64,000 nucleotides of DNA, taken from Nitratireductor indicus C115. GTDB lineage: Bacteria; Pseudomonadota; Alphaproteobacteria; Rhizobiales; Rhizobiaceae. Made by a program: the position numbers and the translations under genes. Below are positions 25,513 to 33,836 of the stretch, in pieces. How positions within the stretch are numbered: the stretch's first letter is position 1; the number at the start of each line of letters is the position of its first letter. The stretch is taken from contig NZ_AMSI01000005.1 of NCBI RefSeq assembly GCF_000300515.1, positions 1-64,000 on the forward strand, given 5' to 3'. Under the pieces are notes generated by a model, which saw nothing but the letters and a program-made list of their open reading frames with translations, did not search any database and had not been told where the DNA came from.

Positions 25513-27033
25513 TCACTTCCCCTCCCGGCCCATCTGACGGTAAGCGAGCTGATGCAGCACGGGACGCAGTTCCTCCGTCGCTTCGCGATAAAGCGGCAGG
25601 GTGCGCGCATACCATTCCGCCCTCTCGGGACGCGGCTCCAATCGACCGGCAGGCGCTACACAGGCCTTTGCCGCAGCCTGAAGGTCGGAGAACACACCGA
25701 TTGCCGTAGCGCCGGCAACCGACGCGCCAACCAGGGAAAGATTGTCCTCTCGCGCGACTTCGACGGAGATGCCGAGCGCATCCACCGTAGCCTGCAGCCA
25801 GGCCGGATTCTTAACGATGCCGCCGGCCATCATCACGCGCTCGACCGGAATGCCCCTGCCCGAGAGGACCGAAAGAATGTTCGCCGAGCCGAGAGCGATG
25901 GAATCGATTGCCGCCGCGTAGACATCAGCTCGCGTGTGGCCAAGCGTCAAGCCGAGCAGCGCGCCGCGCAGGGCTGCGTCGCGATAGGGTGTACGATTGC
26001 CCATCATGTAGTCGAGGCCCAGAAGCCCTTCGGCCCGCGCCGGTGTGGCGGCCACGTCATCGATCAGCGCGGCATGCCCCTTCCCGTCGAGGCCGAACAT
26101 CTCGCCCGTGAGCCAGTTGAGCATGGACCCCGCGGCAACCTGACCGCATTCGACGAGCCAATGTCCGTCCGTCAATGCGTTGGGATATGGCCCCCAGAAA
26201 CCGGATACATCGGCTTCTTCCGCCAGTTGCACCAGCTGGACGATGGAGGTTCCACCGATGAACAGCATGCCACCCGGCTCGACCGTGTCCGCTCCCAGGA
26301 TGCCCATATGGGCATCGATACCGCCCTGGGCGACCACGGGACAATTGCTCAGGCCGAGTTCTGCAGCCATGGCCTCGCGCATCGGAGCGATGACGCCGCC
26401 GACCGGCACGATACGCTGCGGCAGCCGTTCCTTCAGCTCGGGAATGCCCAAGGCCTCATATATCTCCGGCACGAAACGCTGTTCGGCGCTGTCGTAATTC
26501 CATTTGCAGGCCGCGTTCATGCGCGAGCCCACCCATTCTCCCGTGAGGTCGAAATTGACGTAATCGAGCGCTTCGCAGACCATTTCGGCCCTTGCCCAGA
26601 CTTCCGGCTGATGGCGCTTCAGCCACATGGATTTGGGCACCAGCCATTCCACCGCGTCGGAGCCGCCGCAATAGCGCATGACGGGATGGTCGAGCGCAGC
26701 GGTCTCCCGCGCCTCGGCCTCAGCCCGGCAATCCATCCAGAGAAGTGCCGGCGCAATGGGCGTTCCATCGCGCAGACAGAGTGCGACCGTCGAGGCAGTC
26801 GTGGCGGTGCAGACGGCATCCACGGTCGTTGAGCCCGTCTTTTCAAGGACAGCGCGGCCGGCGGCACGCAAGGCGGCGCGCCATTCCTGCGGCGATTGCT
26901 CCGCCCAGCCGGCATGGGGATAGCGGGTGGCGTAAGGAGCGTCTTCCTGACCAAGCATCTGCCGCCGGTCGGTGTCGTACACCCCCGCCCGGACACCGCC
27001 CGTGCCGAAATCGAAGCTCAGTATGCGAGCCAT
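25513..27033 (-). CDS. FGGY-family carbohydrate kinase
   Basis: A 506-residue sugar/polyol kinase of the xylulokinase-ribulokinase superfamily. N-terminal phosphate-binding FDFGTGGVRAGVYD, catalytic VVAQGGIDAHMGILGAD (base Asp) and C-terminal MAGGIVKNPAWLQATVDALG are visible. It would phosphorylate the imported sugar or polyol with ATP. Known family members act on ketoses and polyols such as xylulose, ribulose, ribitol, glycerol or erythritol; specificity cannot be told here. ATG at 27033 has GGGAGGG upstream, and the stop lies two bases before the regulator's start. Confidence 0.9.
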   Translation of the reverse strand: MARILSFDFGTGGVRAGVYDTDRRQMLGQEDAPYATRYPHAGWAEQSPQEWRAALRAAGRAVLEKTGSTTVDAVCTATTASTVALCLRDGTPIAPALLWMDCRAEAEARETAALDHPVMRYCGGSDAVEWLVPKSMWLKRHQPEVWARAEMVCEALDYVNFDLTGEWVGSRMNAACKWNYDSAEQRFVPEIYEALGIPELKERLPQRIVPVGGVIAPMREAMAAELGLSNCPVVAQGGIDAHMGILGADTVEPGGMLFIGGTSIVQLVQLAEEADVSGFWGPYPNALTDGHWLVECGQVAAGSMLNWLTGEMFGLDGKGHAALIDDVAATPARAEGLLGLDYMMGNRTPYRDAALRGALLGLTLGHTRADVYAAAIDSIALGSANILSVLSGRGIPVERVMMAGGIVKNPAWLQATVDALGISVEVAREDNLSLVGASVAGATAIGVFSDLQAAAKACVAPAGRLEPRPERAEWYARTLPLYREATEELRPVLHQLAYRQMGREGK

Positions 27034-27099
27034 ATCAATCTGCCCTCCCTCACATCGCCGCCTGCGACAGTTCCCGGCCTCCTCGCCCGGAACCGCCCG

Positions 27100-28122
27100 T
27101 CACGGGCGGAACATGATCTTGGAGAAGAAGAAGCTGCGATCGGTGCGCAGCCGCTCGAACACGCCCGGCAGTTCCTCCAGCCCCAGTTCATGCGTGATCA
27201 TGAATTCCCATTTCAGGGCGCCCGAGGCAAGCTTGTCCAGGGTTACGGTCCATTGCGGTCCCGGATAGGGAGCGCCGAAGGAATTCCATGATCCATGCAG
27301 GGAGACTTCCTGGCGCAGGAAATGCTGGAAGGCCGCGTTGGAGATCGGCACTTCGCCGACCGGAATGCCGATGAAGACCACATGCCCGCCGGGCGCAGCC
27401 AGCCGCACCGCCGCCTCGATGGAACTTGGATGCCCCGCCGCCTCAACGATCACGTCCGACAGGAGGTCCTTCGGCAGTTCGGCGCTCGAAAGGAATGTGT
27501 GGGTCGCGCCCGCCTGGCGCGCCAGATCGAGTTTTTCCTCCGAAACGTCGATGGCAACAACTTCCCTTGCCCCCATCAGGAGCATCCACTGAATGGCGAA
27601 GAGTCCGATCGGGCCGCAGCCGATCACTGCGCCGCGGTCGCCCATGCGCACACCGCCCGCTTTCCAGATCGCATGCAGAGCGATGGAGGCTGGATCGACC
27701 ATGGCGGCCGCACGCGGGTCGCACCCCTCGGGAACCTTGAGGAGGTTTTCGACCGGCGCGCAGACCCATTCGGCATAGGCACCGTCGCGGCGCGATCCGA
27801 AATAATCATAGTTGCGGCAACGGGAGAAATTTCCGGTCGCGCATTGATCGCAGGTTCCGCAGGGCAGCATGGGCGGAACCGTGACGAGGTCGCCAAGCGC
27901 ATAACCGCTCACACCCTCTCCGAATTCCTCGATGCGGCCCGAGAACTCGTGACCGCAGATGATCGGCATCTTGTGCGCGCCCTTGATGAGCATGCGCGGC
28001 AGGTCCGAGCCGCAAACCCCAACCGCATCCACGCGCAGAAGCACCTCGCCGGGTCCCGGAGCAGGCTTTGCCACATCTTCGAGACGAATGTCACCCGGGG
28101 TATGAAGGACGGCTGCGCGCAT
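27100..28122 (-). CDS. zinc-dependent polyol(-phosphate) dehydrogenase, GatD-like
   Basis: A 340-residue medium-chain dehydrogenase. Catalytic zinc ligands are in GVCGSDLPRM and GHEFSG, structural zinc cysteines in CGTCDQCATGNFSRC, and the NAD site in VIGCGPIGLFAIQ. The segments GSRRDGAYAEW and GSWNSFGAPYPGPQW closely recall GatD, galactitol-1-phosphate 5-dehydrogenase. This suggests it oxidises a phosphorylated polyol made by the adjacent FGGY kinase, although a free polyol is possible. AGGAGGAAG precedes the ATG at 28122. It follows the binding-protein gene, separated by a stem-loop. Confidence 0.85.
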   Translation of the reverse strand: MRAAVLHTPGDIRLEDVAKPAPGPGEVLLRVDAVGVCGSDLPRMLIKGAHKMPIICGHEFSGRIEEFGEGVSGYALGDLVTVPPMLPCGTCDQCATGNFSRCRNYDYFGSRRDGAYAEWVCAPVENLLKVPEGCDPRAAAMVDPASIALHAIWKAGGVRMGDRGAVIGCGPIGLFAIQWMLLMGAREVVAIDVSEEKLDLARQAGATHTFLSSAELPKDLLSDVIVEAAGHPSSIEAAVRLAAPGGHVVFIGIPVGEVPISNAAFQHFLRQEVSLHGSWNSFGAPYPGPQWTVTLDKLASGALKWEFMITHELGLEELPGVFERLRTDRSFFFSKIMFRP

Positions 28123-28191
28123 GAAAATCTTCCTCCTGAATAGGCCTGTCATCGCCTGCGACGCCGCGCCGGCGGCCGCATGCGCGGGAGA

Positions 28192-28211
28192 GAGGGGCGA
28201 AAGCGCCCCTC
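28192..28211 (-). promoter_or_regulatory. intercistronic stem-loop after the binding-protein gene
   Basis: GAGGGGCG and CGCCCCTC form a perfect eight-pair stem with a tight four-base loop, 18 bases past the binding-protein stop. There is no T run after it on the minus strand, so it more likely protects the upstream mRNA and raises binding-protein yield than terminates transcription. Confidence 0.6.
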
Positions 28212-28229
28212 CCTCTTTGCTTGGGAGCT

Positions 28230-29216
28230 TTACTTGCCCAGAACCTGTGGGCGGTATTCGGCGAAGAGGGCCGAGTGCGGGAACTCGCCGACATTTTCCG
28301 GTGTCACCAGAGCAGTGCCCGCATCGACGAAGGAAGGCACGTCCTTGCCAGCAGCCGCTTCACGCGCAACCTGAATCGTCACGTCGCCCAGATATTGCGG
28401 ATCGTTGAGCGCGGTCGCGACATATTCGCCACCCGAGCTCATGGTCTCCAGAGCCTCGGAAAGACCGTCGACGCCGGCAATCAACACGTCGTTGCGACCA
28501 CTTTCCTTGAGTACCTGCAGAGCGCCGAGCGCCATGTCGTCATTGTGGGCATAAACCACCTTCACGTCGGCATTCGCCTGCAGCAGGTCCTGCATAGCCG
28601 TCACCGCATTGGCGCGGATATATTCGGCGTATGGCCCCTCGACGATGGTGTGGCCCGAGCCTTCGATGGCCGCATGGAAACCATCGCGACGGTCCATCAT
28701 GACGGCGCCGCCCGCATCGCCCTGGATTTCGATGATCTTGGCGCCGCTCACGCCATCGGCCTTCAGCTTGGCGACAACCGCCTCGCCGACCAGCTTGCCC
28801 ATCTGCTTGTTGTCGCGTCCCACATGGGCAGCAACCTTGCCACCATTGGTCGGCCGGTCGACGGTGATGACGGGAATACCGGCAGCCTCGGCAGCCTCAA
28901 GAGACGGCGCCACCGCATCGGGATTGACCGGGTTGATGATGATCGCATCGACGCCCTGAGTGATCAGGTCCTGAATGTCATTGTTCTGCTTGCTGACGTC
29001 GCCATTGGCGTCGAGGAAGACAAGCGTGTCGCCGGAAGCCTTGGCCGCAGCCTCTGCGCCGTTCTTCAACTGGACATAGAAGGGCGACTGCAGCGTGACC
29101 TGGCTGAAACCGATCTTCAGGCCTTCGGCATGGGCCGAGACGCCGGAGATTGCCAGTAATGCAATGGCGGAGGCCGCGCCGGTCAGGCTGGCCAGAAATG
29201 TACGACGGGTGTTCAT
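28230..29216 (-). CDS. periplasmic sugar-binding protein (RbsB-like)
   Basis: A 328-residue exported protein of the Peripla_BP_4 family. A signal peptide (MNTRRTFLASLTG, then a hydrophobic stretch ending SAHA) is followed by LKIGFSQVTLQSPFY. The ligand-binding pattern includes IIINPVNPDAVAPSL, VITVDRPTN and VYAHNDDMALGAL. First gene of the sugar operon, with a GGGAGG ribosome binding site. It determines transporter specificity, probably for a pentose- or polyol-like compound; the ligand is not deducible. Confidence 0.92.
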   Translation of the reverse strand: MNTRRTFLASLTGAASAIALLAISGVSAHAEGLKIGFSQVTLQSPFYVQLKNGAEAAAKASGDTLVFLDANGDVSKQNNDIQDLITQGVDAIIINPVNPDAVAPSLEAAEAAGIPVITVDRPTNGGKVAAHVGRDNKQMGKLVGEAVVAKLKADGVSGAKIIEIQGDAGGAVMMDRRDGFHAAIEGSGHTIVEGPYAEYIRANAVTAMQDLLQANADVKVVYAHNDDMALGALQVLKESGRNDVLIAGVDGLSEALETMSSGGEYVATALNDPQYLGDVTIQVAREAAAGKDVPSFVDAGTALVTPENVGEFPHSALFAEYRPQVLGK

Positions 29217-29557
29217 GCGTTCCTCCCAAACAAAGCAAAAGACGATTGCCCTCCCGGCAATCAGCATTTGTGATATTTAGTCACTTCTGCTGCATTGATG
29301 ACGCCATGAACCCGGTTTGCTTGTCAACTGAGGGGTTTCGAGATTTCACAAACACAGTTTAATGGATTGAATTAACTAGAGAAATTATGCCTTCAATCAC
29401 CGATCAAAGCGCGGCAAGCGCTATCAGACGAGTTGTTCGACCATCATTGATCCCGCAAAGGTTGAGCATAAAACTCACATCTGTTGGATTGTGCACCGCA
29501 CGGGCGGCGGAAACGTTCCGTCGCCACACTTTCCCCGCTCGGGCAAATCCCCTTTGC
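29217..29557. other. promoter region of the sugar operon
   Basis: This 340-base region lies between the sugar operon (leftward) and the end of the BenE-cluster transcript (also leftward, arriving from the right). It contains the candidate operator palindrome at 29356-29377 and, on the minus strand, a TTGACA hexamer near 29315-29320 without an obvious matching -10. No gene is seen. Confidence 0.5.
29356..29377. promoter_or_regulatory. candidate SorC-regulator operator palindrome
   Basis: AGTTTAAT-GGATTG-AATTAACT is a near-perfect inverted repeat of AT-rich arms about 140 bases upstream of the binding-protein start. Size and composition resemble operators of SorC/DeoR-type regulators. The link to the regulator at 24524-25510 is inference from position. 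Confidence 0.4.
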
Positions 29558-29589
29558 AAAAGAAAACGGAGCGCCGTTTCCGGCGCTCC
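29558..29589 (-). terminator. terminator of the BenE/furoate gene cluster
   Basis: Minus strand: GGAGCGCCG-GAAA-CGGCGCTCC, a perfect nine-pair stem with a GAAA tetraloop, followed by GTTTTCTTTT. It starts 27 bases after the BenE stop codon. Confidence 0.92.
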
Positions 29590-29616
29590 GCGTTCGTCAG
29601 CCGCCCGTTGGAAGGG

Positions 29617-30873
29617 TCAGGATGCCTTCGAGGGTGCGGCCTGCGCCGAGATCAGCGCATCGCGCTCCACGATAAAAGATACGACAACACCGGCGACAAG
29701 CGCCCAGAATGGTGCGCTGATGCCCATGAGCGAGATGTTCGACATCGCAACTGCAAGCGCCACGAAGGCACCGGTCTGATTGCCGAGCGACCGCCCGAAC
29801 GCATTCTGGAAAGCGGCCAGCAGCACACCGATCATGGCGAGACCGGCGACCGTTCCAATCAGGGCGCCGGGAAGCGACATGACCACCGGCACAGCCGCGC
29901 CGGCAACCAGGCCGAAAGCCCCGAAGAGGATACCGTTCACCACGGTTGCGGCGTAACGCCCTTCCTTGTCCTCGCCTGCCTGTTCCGAAGAGCAGATAGC
30001 CGTCATCGGGCCTGCGATGTTGGCATTGTGACCGCCCAGGAAGCCGGCGGCGATGCCGCCAATGCCCGAGATTATGGTCATCATGTTGATTGGAGGGCGA
30101 TAGCCTTCGGCCATCAGCACGCCGGTCGCCTGCGCATTTTCAGCGCCGATGACGAGAAGAGCCAATGGAACGGAAATCGCCAGGAAGGCATCGAGCGTGA
30201 ATGTCGGCGCGGTGAATTCCGGCATCACAAAGGCGATCTCGGCACTGCCGCCGCCAACCGATCCCGTCGCAAAGGCCGCTATGAGGCCGACGACGAAAGC
30301 AGCCAGAACGGGCGGGACGGTTTTCACGAAGCGCATCGACACGAAGAAGGCGACGATGGCGGCTCCGGCGATGATCGGCGCCGTGCCAAGCGCGGAAACC
30401 GCACCGGTTGCAAAGCGGATCAGGGCGCCTGCGATCATCGCCATCACGATGGGCATGGGCAGCCAGCGCATCACCTTGCCGATGAGGCCGCTGATGCCCA
30501 GAAGGAAGACGATGATGCCCGCCATGATGAATGCGCCCACGGCCTGGTCGAACGAGAAAGCGGCAAGGGACCCCGCCACAAGTGCCGCGCCCGGAATGGA
30601 ATAGGCGCCCGTGACCGGCTGCTTGTAGCGCAGGGCCAGAAACAGGCTGATGAGCCCGCCCAGAAAATAGATCGCGAAAAGCCAGGCAACCGTCTGGCCA
30701 TTGCTGAGGCCGGCCTTGTTGGCCGCGCCGATGACGATCAGTGCAGGCCCAGAGCAGCCGAAGATGGCCGCGACGAGACCGGCGCTTGCCGTCTTGAGAT
30801 TGAGATATTTGAAGAGATCGCGCAGGCCGCTGGCAATGCCCGGCCCCGCTTCGATGATCTGACGCTTTTCCAT
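29617..30873 (-). CDS. BenE-family aromatic acid/proton symporter, probable furoate importer
   Basis: A 418-residue inner-membrane carrier of the BenE (benzoate:H+ symporter) family with about twelve hydrophobic spans. Characteristic parts are GLVAAIFGCSGPALIVIGAA, GGHNANIAGPMTAICSSEQAG and GAFVALAVAMSNISLMGI. The ATG at 30873 has GGAGGAAG upstream; the open frame continues further but the upstream part is not protein-like. It follows the ligase/molybdenum-enzyme genes in the same direction and ends at a strong terminator, so it most likely imports the carboxylic acid degraded by the cluster, proposed here to be 2-furoate. Confidence 0.88.
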   Translation of the reverse strand: MEKRQIIEAGPGIASGLRDLFKYLNLKTASAGLVAAIFGCSGPALIVIGAANKAGLSNGQTVAWLFAIYFLGGLISLFLALRYKQPVTGAYSIPGAALVAGSLAAFSFDQAVGAFIMAGIIVFLLGISGLIGKVMRWLPMPIVMAMIAGALIRFATGAVSALGTAPIIAGAAIVAFFVSMRFVKTVPPVLAAFVVGLIAAFATGSVGGGSAEIAFVMPEFTAPTFTLDAFLAISVPLALLVIGAENAQATGVLMAEGYRPPINMMTIISGIGGIAAGFLGGHNANIAGPMTAICSSEQAGEDKEGRYAATVVNGILFGAFGLVAGAAVPVVMSLPGALIGTVAGLAMIGVLLAAFQNAFGRSLGNQTGAFVALAVAMSNISLMGISAPFWALVAGVVVSFIVERDALISAQAAPSKAS

Positions 30874-30971
30874 GTCACTTCCTCCCTGGACTGGCAGGAG
30901 GCCGGCATTTTCCCGATTGCCGGCTCCCGACCCGATAAAACCGTCCGGCCGCCAGGCGCGGCTCCTTACGG

Positions 30972-31778
30972 TCAGCTGCCGATGAATTTCGGCGCGCGTT
31001 TCTCGTGAAAGGCGTTCACGCCTTCGCGGAAGTCGTCCGACGTGCGCAGACGGCTGTAGCAATGGCCCTCGAGATCGATGGCAATGGACAGGTTCGCGTC
31101 GTCAGTGTCGTTGAGCAGCTTCTTCGCCGTGCGCTGGGCGATCGGCGAGAAGGCGATCAGCTCCTCCACCAGGGCGTCGACGGTGCTTTCGAGTTCAGCG
31201 TCCGGAACCACTTCCGTTGCGATGCCCCAGTCATAGGCCTGCTGGCCGGTAATGCGCTTGGAACGCATGACGATGTGTTTGGTGCGGGTCACGCCAACCA
31301 TCTTCTGAAGACGGGCGGAACCACCCGATCCCGGAATCTGACCCAGTTTCTGTTCCGGCAGCGCGTAAAGCGTGGTTTCGCTGGCGATGCGGAAATCGCA
31401 GGCAAGCGACAGTTCGAAGCCGACGCCGAAGCAATAGCCGCGATTGGCAGCGATAACCGGCTTGGAGCAGCGGGCTGGTGCCGCGATGTTCCAGGCAAGA
31501 TGAGCCACATGCTCGGGCGTCGCCTCGAGGAAACCGCGAATATTGCCGCCCGAGGAAAAATGCGCGCCCGCCCCCGTCACAACGATCACACGCACCCGTT
31601 CATCGGCGTCGAGCGCTTCGAAAACGAGGCGCAGCTGATCGCGCTGGTCCATCGACACGACGTTGTAAGGAGCGCGGTCGAGCGTGATGTCGGCGCGCTG
31701 GCGGACAGCGTCCACCGTTACGGTGAAACCGTCGAGCTCGGCCAGGCGTGGATCGGCGAATTTCATTGTCTCAGCCAT
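30972..31778 (-). CDS. hmfE: enoyl-CoA hydratase-family protein, probable 2-oxoglutaroyl-CoA hydrolase (HmfE-like)
   Basis: A 268-residue crotonase. Oxyanion-hole segments HFSSGGNIRGF and GYCFGVGFELSLACDF are clear, as is LPEQKLGQIPGSGGSARL. The second acidic position of classical hydratases is not seen. In the 2-furoate pathway of Cupriavidus basilensis, HmfE is a crotonase-family protein that releases 2-oxoglutarate from its CoA ester, and it lies directly after HmfD, as here. The assignment rests mainly on gene order; a plain enoyl-CoA hydratase of another aromatic route is the alternative. Confidence 0.65.
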   Translation of the reverse strand: MAETMKFADPRLAELDGFTVTVDAVRQRADITLDRAPYNVVSMDQRDQLRLVFEALDADERVRVIVVTGAGAHFSSGGNIRGFLEATPEHVAHLAWNIAAPARCSKPVIAANRGYCFGVGFELSLACDFRIASETTLYALPEQKLGQIPGSGGSARLQKMVGVTRTKHIVMRSKRITGQQAYDWGIATEVVPDAELESTVDALVEELIAFSPIAQRTAKKLLNDTDDANLSIAIDLEGHCYSRLRTSDDFREGVNAFHEKRAPKFIGS

Positions 31779-31801
31779 CTGAATGGAATCCTTTCGGTCT
31801 G

Positions 31802-33331
31802 CTATTGGGCGGTCTGGTCGGCTTCGAGCGGGCGCTCGGTGCTGTATTCGCCTGCGACGAGCATGCGGCGCAGGATCTTGCCGACCGGGGATTTGGGGAT
31901 TTCGTCAACGAAGACGATGCGGCGCGGGCGGCGGAAATTGGCGAGGCCCGACGTCCTGCAATGGGCGTCCAGTTCTTCAGCCGAGACATTGCCCTTGCGC
32001 TTGACGAAAGCGGTGACGATCTTGCCCCAGCGCTCATCGGGCAGGCCGACCACGGCAACCTCCGCGACCTGCTCATGCAATGACAGACAGCTCTCGACCT
32101 CGACCGGCGAGACATTCTCGCCGCCGGTGATGATCATGTCGTCGACACGGCCCGTCACGAAAAGATCGCCGTCCGCATCGTAGAAGCCGGTGTCGCCGGT
32201 GAAATACCAGCCCTGGCGCAACGCCTTGGCATCGGCATCGGGGCGGTTCCAGTAGCCCTCGAAGGATTCGTCGCCCTTCAGATAGGCTATGATCTCGCCT
32301 TCCTCATCGGTTGCCGCGTGCTCGTCCGGAGCCTTCGCGCCAAGTTTCACGACCCGGATTATCTGGTTGATGCCGGCGCGGCCGGCCGACCCCGGCTTTG
32401 CCACCGCATTCTGTTCGATGGTGAAGGTGTAGATTTCCGAAGAACCGTAGTGATTGACGAAAAGCTCCGGCATGAACGCTTCATCGAGACGTTTCAGAAG
32501 GCCATCGGTCATGGAGGCGCCCGCAAAGCCGAGCTTGGTAACGCTCTTCACGCGCTCAGGCGCAAAAGACGGGTCGTGAATGACGTCATGGTAAAGCGTC
32601 GGCACGAGATAGAGATTGGTGATCTTCTCCGCTTCAATCAGCTCGATGGCGCGGGCCGCATTGAAGCGCGGCAGGCAGATGAAGGCGCCGCCCGTCAGCG
32701 AAGAGGAGATCAACGAGCGCACGCCCATCGTGTGGTAGAGCGGCATCACGCCGAGCGTGCGCTCTCCGTGGCGATAAAGGTTCTGCGCCACATGGGCGAC
32801 AGCCCCTGCCCGCTCCGCGCGATGGCGGCGCGGCACGCCCTTGGGCCGCGAGGTGGTGCCGGAGGTGTAGAGCATCAGCGACCAGTCGCCCGCATCGGCG
32901 CGCGGCGCTGCGTCGGGCGCGTCGCCCTGCATCATGGAGACGAGCTCTTCCGCCGAAACAGAGGGCAACCCGGCTGCAGCGGGAGCTTCGCCGACCGCCT
33001 CACGCGTCATCTCCTCATAGAAAATCGCCCTGGCACCGGCATCGTTGATCGCGTATTCGACTTCATCGCCCTTGGCGCGCCAGTTGAGCGGCGTGACGAT
33101 CAGGCCGGCGAACTGGCAGGCCCAGTGCAGGGAGGCGTTCTCCCAGCGGTTCATCATGAGGGTGAGGACGTGATCGCCCTTCTTCAGGCCCAGCCGGTCC
33201 AATCCGGCGACGAGCGCTGAAATCTTGCGATACCATTCAGCATAGGTTAGGCGCGTATCACCATCGACCACGGCCAGCGCAGCCGGGTCCCGGCTCACGC
33301 TCGCCAGAAAACTCGCTCCCAGATCAAGCAT
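31802..33331 (-). CDS. hmfD: AMP-forming acyl-CoA ligase, probable 2-furoate-CoA ligase (HmfD-like)
   Basis: A 509-residue ANL-family ligase with YTSGTTSRPKGVPRRH, HYGSSEIYTF, TGDTGFYDADGDLFVTGR, the hinge region DDMIITGGENVSPVEVE and the catalytic-lysine tail PKSPVGKILRR. It would activate the imported acid to its CoA ester before ring hydroxylation. The start overlaps the small molybdenum-enzyme subunit gene by eight bases and has GGAAGGAG upstream. Order and content of the cluster (large, medium, small Mo-subunits, ligase, crotonase) equal hmfABCDE. Benzoate- or other aryl-CoA ligase activity is the main alternative. Confidence 0.7.
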   Translation of the reverse strand: MLDLGASFLASVSRDPAALAVVDGDTRLTYAEWYRKISALVAGLDRLGLKKGDHVLTLMMNRWENASLHWACQFAGLIVTPLNWRAKGDEVEYAINDAGARAIFYEEMTREAVGEAPAAAGLPSVSAEELVSMMQGDAPDAAPRADAGDWSLMLYTSGTTSRPKGVPRRHRAERAGAVAHVAQNLYRHGERTLGVMPLYHTMGVRSLISSSLTGGAFICLPRFNAARAIELIEAEKITNLYLVPTLYHDVIHDPSFAPERVKSVTKLGFAGASMTDGLLKRLDEAFMPELFVNHYGSSEIYTFTIEQNAVAKPGSAGRAGINQIIRVVKLGAKAPDEHAATDEEGEIIAYLKGDESFEGYWNRPDADAKALRQGWYFTGDTGFYDADGDLFVTGRVDDMIITGGENVSPVEVESCLSLHEQVAEVAVVGLPDERWGKIVTAFVKRKGNVSAEELDAHCRTSGLANFRRPRRIVFVDEIPKSPVGKILRRMLVAGEYSTERPLEADQTAQ

Positions 33332-33836
33332 TTTCTTTTTGCTCCTTCCTCAATTCCTCCACGGCCGCCAGCGCGGCCGCCACGATGGTCGCGTAGCCGG
33401 TGCAGCGGCACAGATGTCCCGACAAGTGCTCGCGTATCTCCGCCTCGCTGGCATCGGGACGCGTGGTCAAAAACGCATCGAGCGTCATCAGGATGCCGGG
33501 CGTGCAGAAGCCGCATTGCAAGCCGTGCTTTTCGCGGAACGCTGCCTGCAGGACGGAGAGCCGGCCAGGCTGCGGCGCCAGCGCCTCGACCGTGCGCACA
33601 TCCGCACCGTCGATCTGGGCAGCGAGAATGAGGCAGGCCCGCGCGGGTGCACCGTCCACCTGGATGGTGCAGGCACCGCAGACACCGTGTTCGCAGCCCA
33701 CATGGGTGCCGGTGGCGCCAAGCTCGTGGCGCAGAAGATCGCTGAGAAGCATCCGGTTCTCGGCAAGCGCTTCCACCTGCCTGCCATTGAGGCGGAAGGC
33801 GACGCGGTGTCGGTTTCGAGCGGTCAGCTGCGGCAT
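33324..33836 (-). CDS. hmfC: molybdenum hydroxylase small subunit with two 2Fe-2S clusters, probable 2-furoyl-CoA dehydrogenase subunit
   Basis: A 170-residue electron-transfer subunit of the xanthine-dehydrogenase family. The plant-type 2Fe-2S motif is GCEHGVCGACTIQVDG with a further Cys in ARACLIL. The second, all-helical cluster has CGFCTPGILMTL and HLCRCTGYATIV. It carries electrons from the molybdenum site in the large subunit towards FAD in the medium subunit. It overlaps the medium-subunit gene by 13 bases and the ligase gene by eight, so all are co-translated. Confidence 0.85.
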   Translation of the reverse strand: MPQLTARNRHRVAFRLNGRQVEALAENRMLLSDLLRHELGATGTHVGCEHGVCGACTIQVDGAPARACLILAAQIDGADVRTVEALAPQPGRLSVLQAAFREKHGLQCGFCTPGILMTLDAFLTTRPDASEAEIREHLSGHLCRCTGYATIVAAALAAVEELRKEQKENA

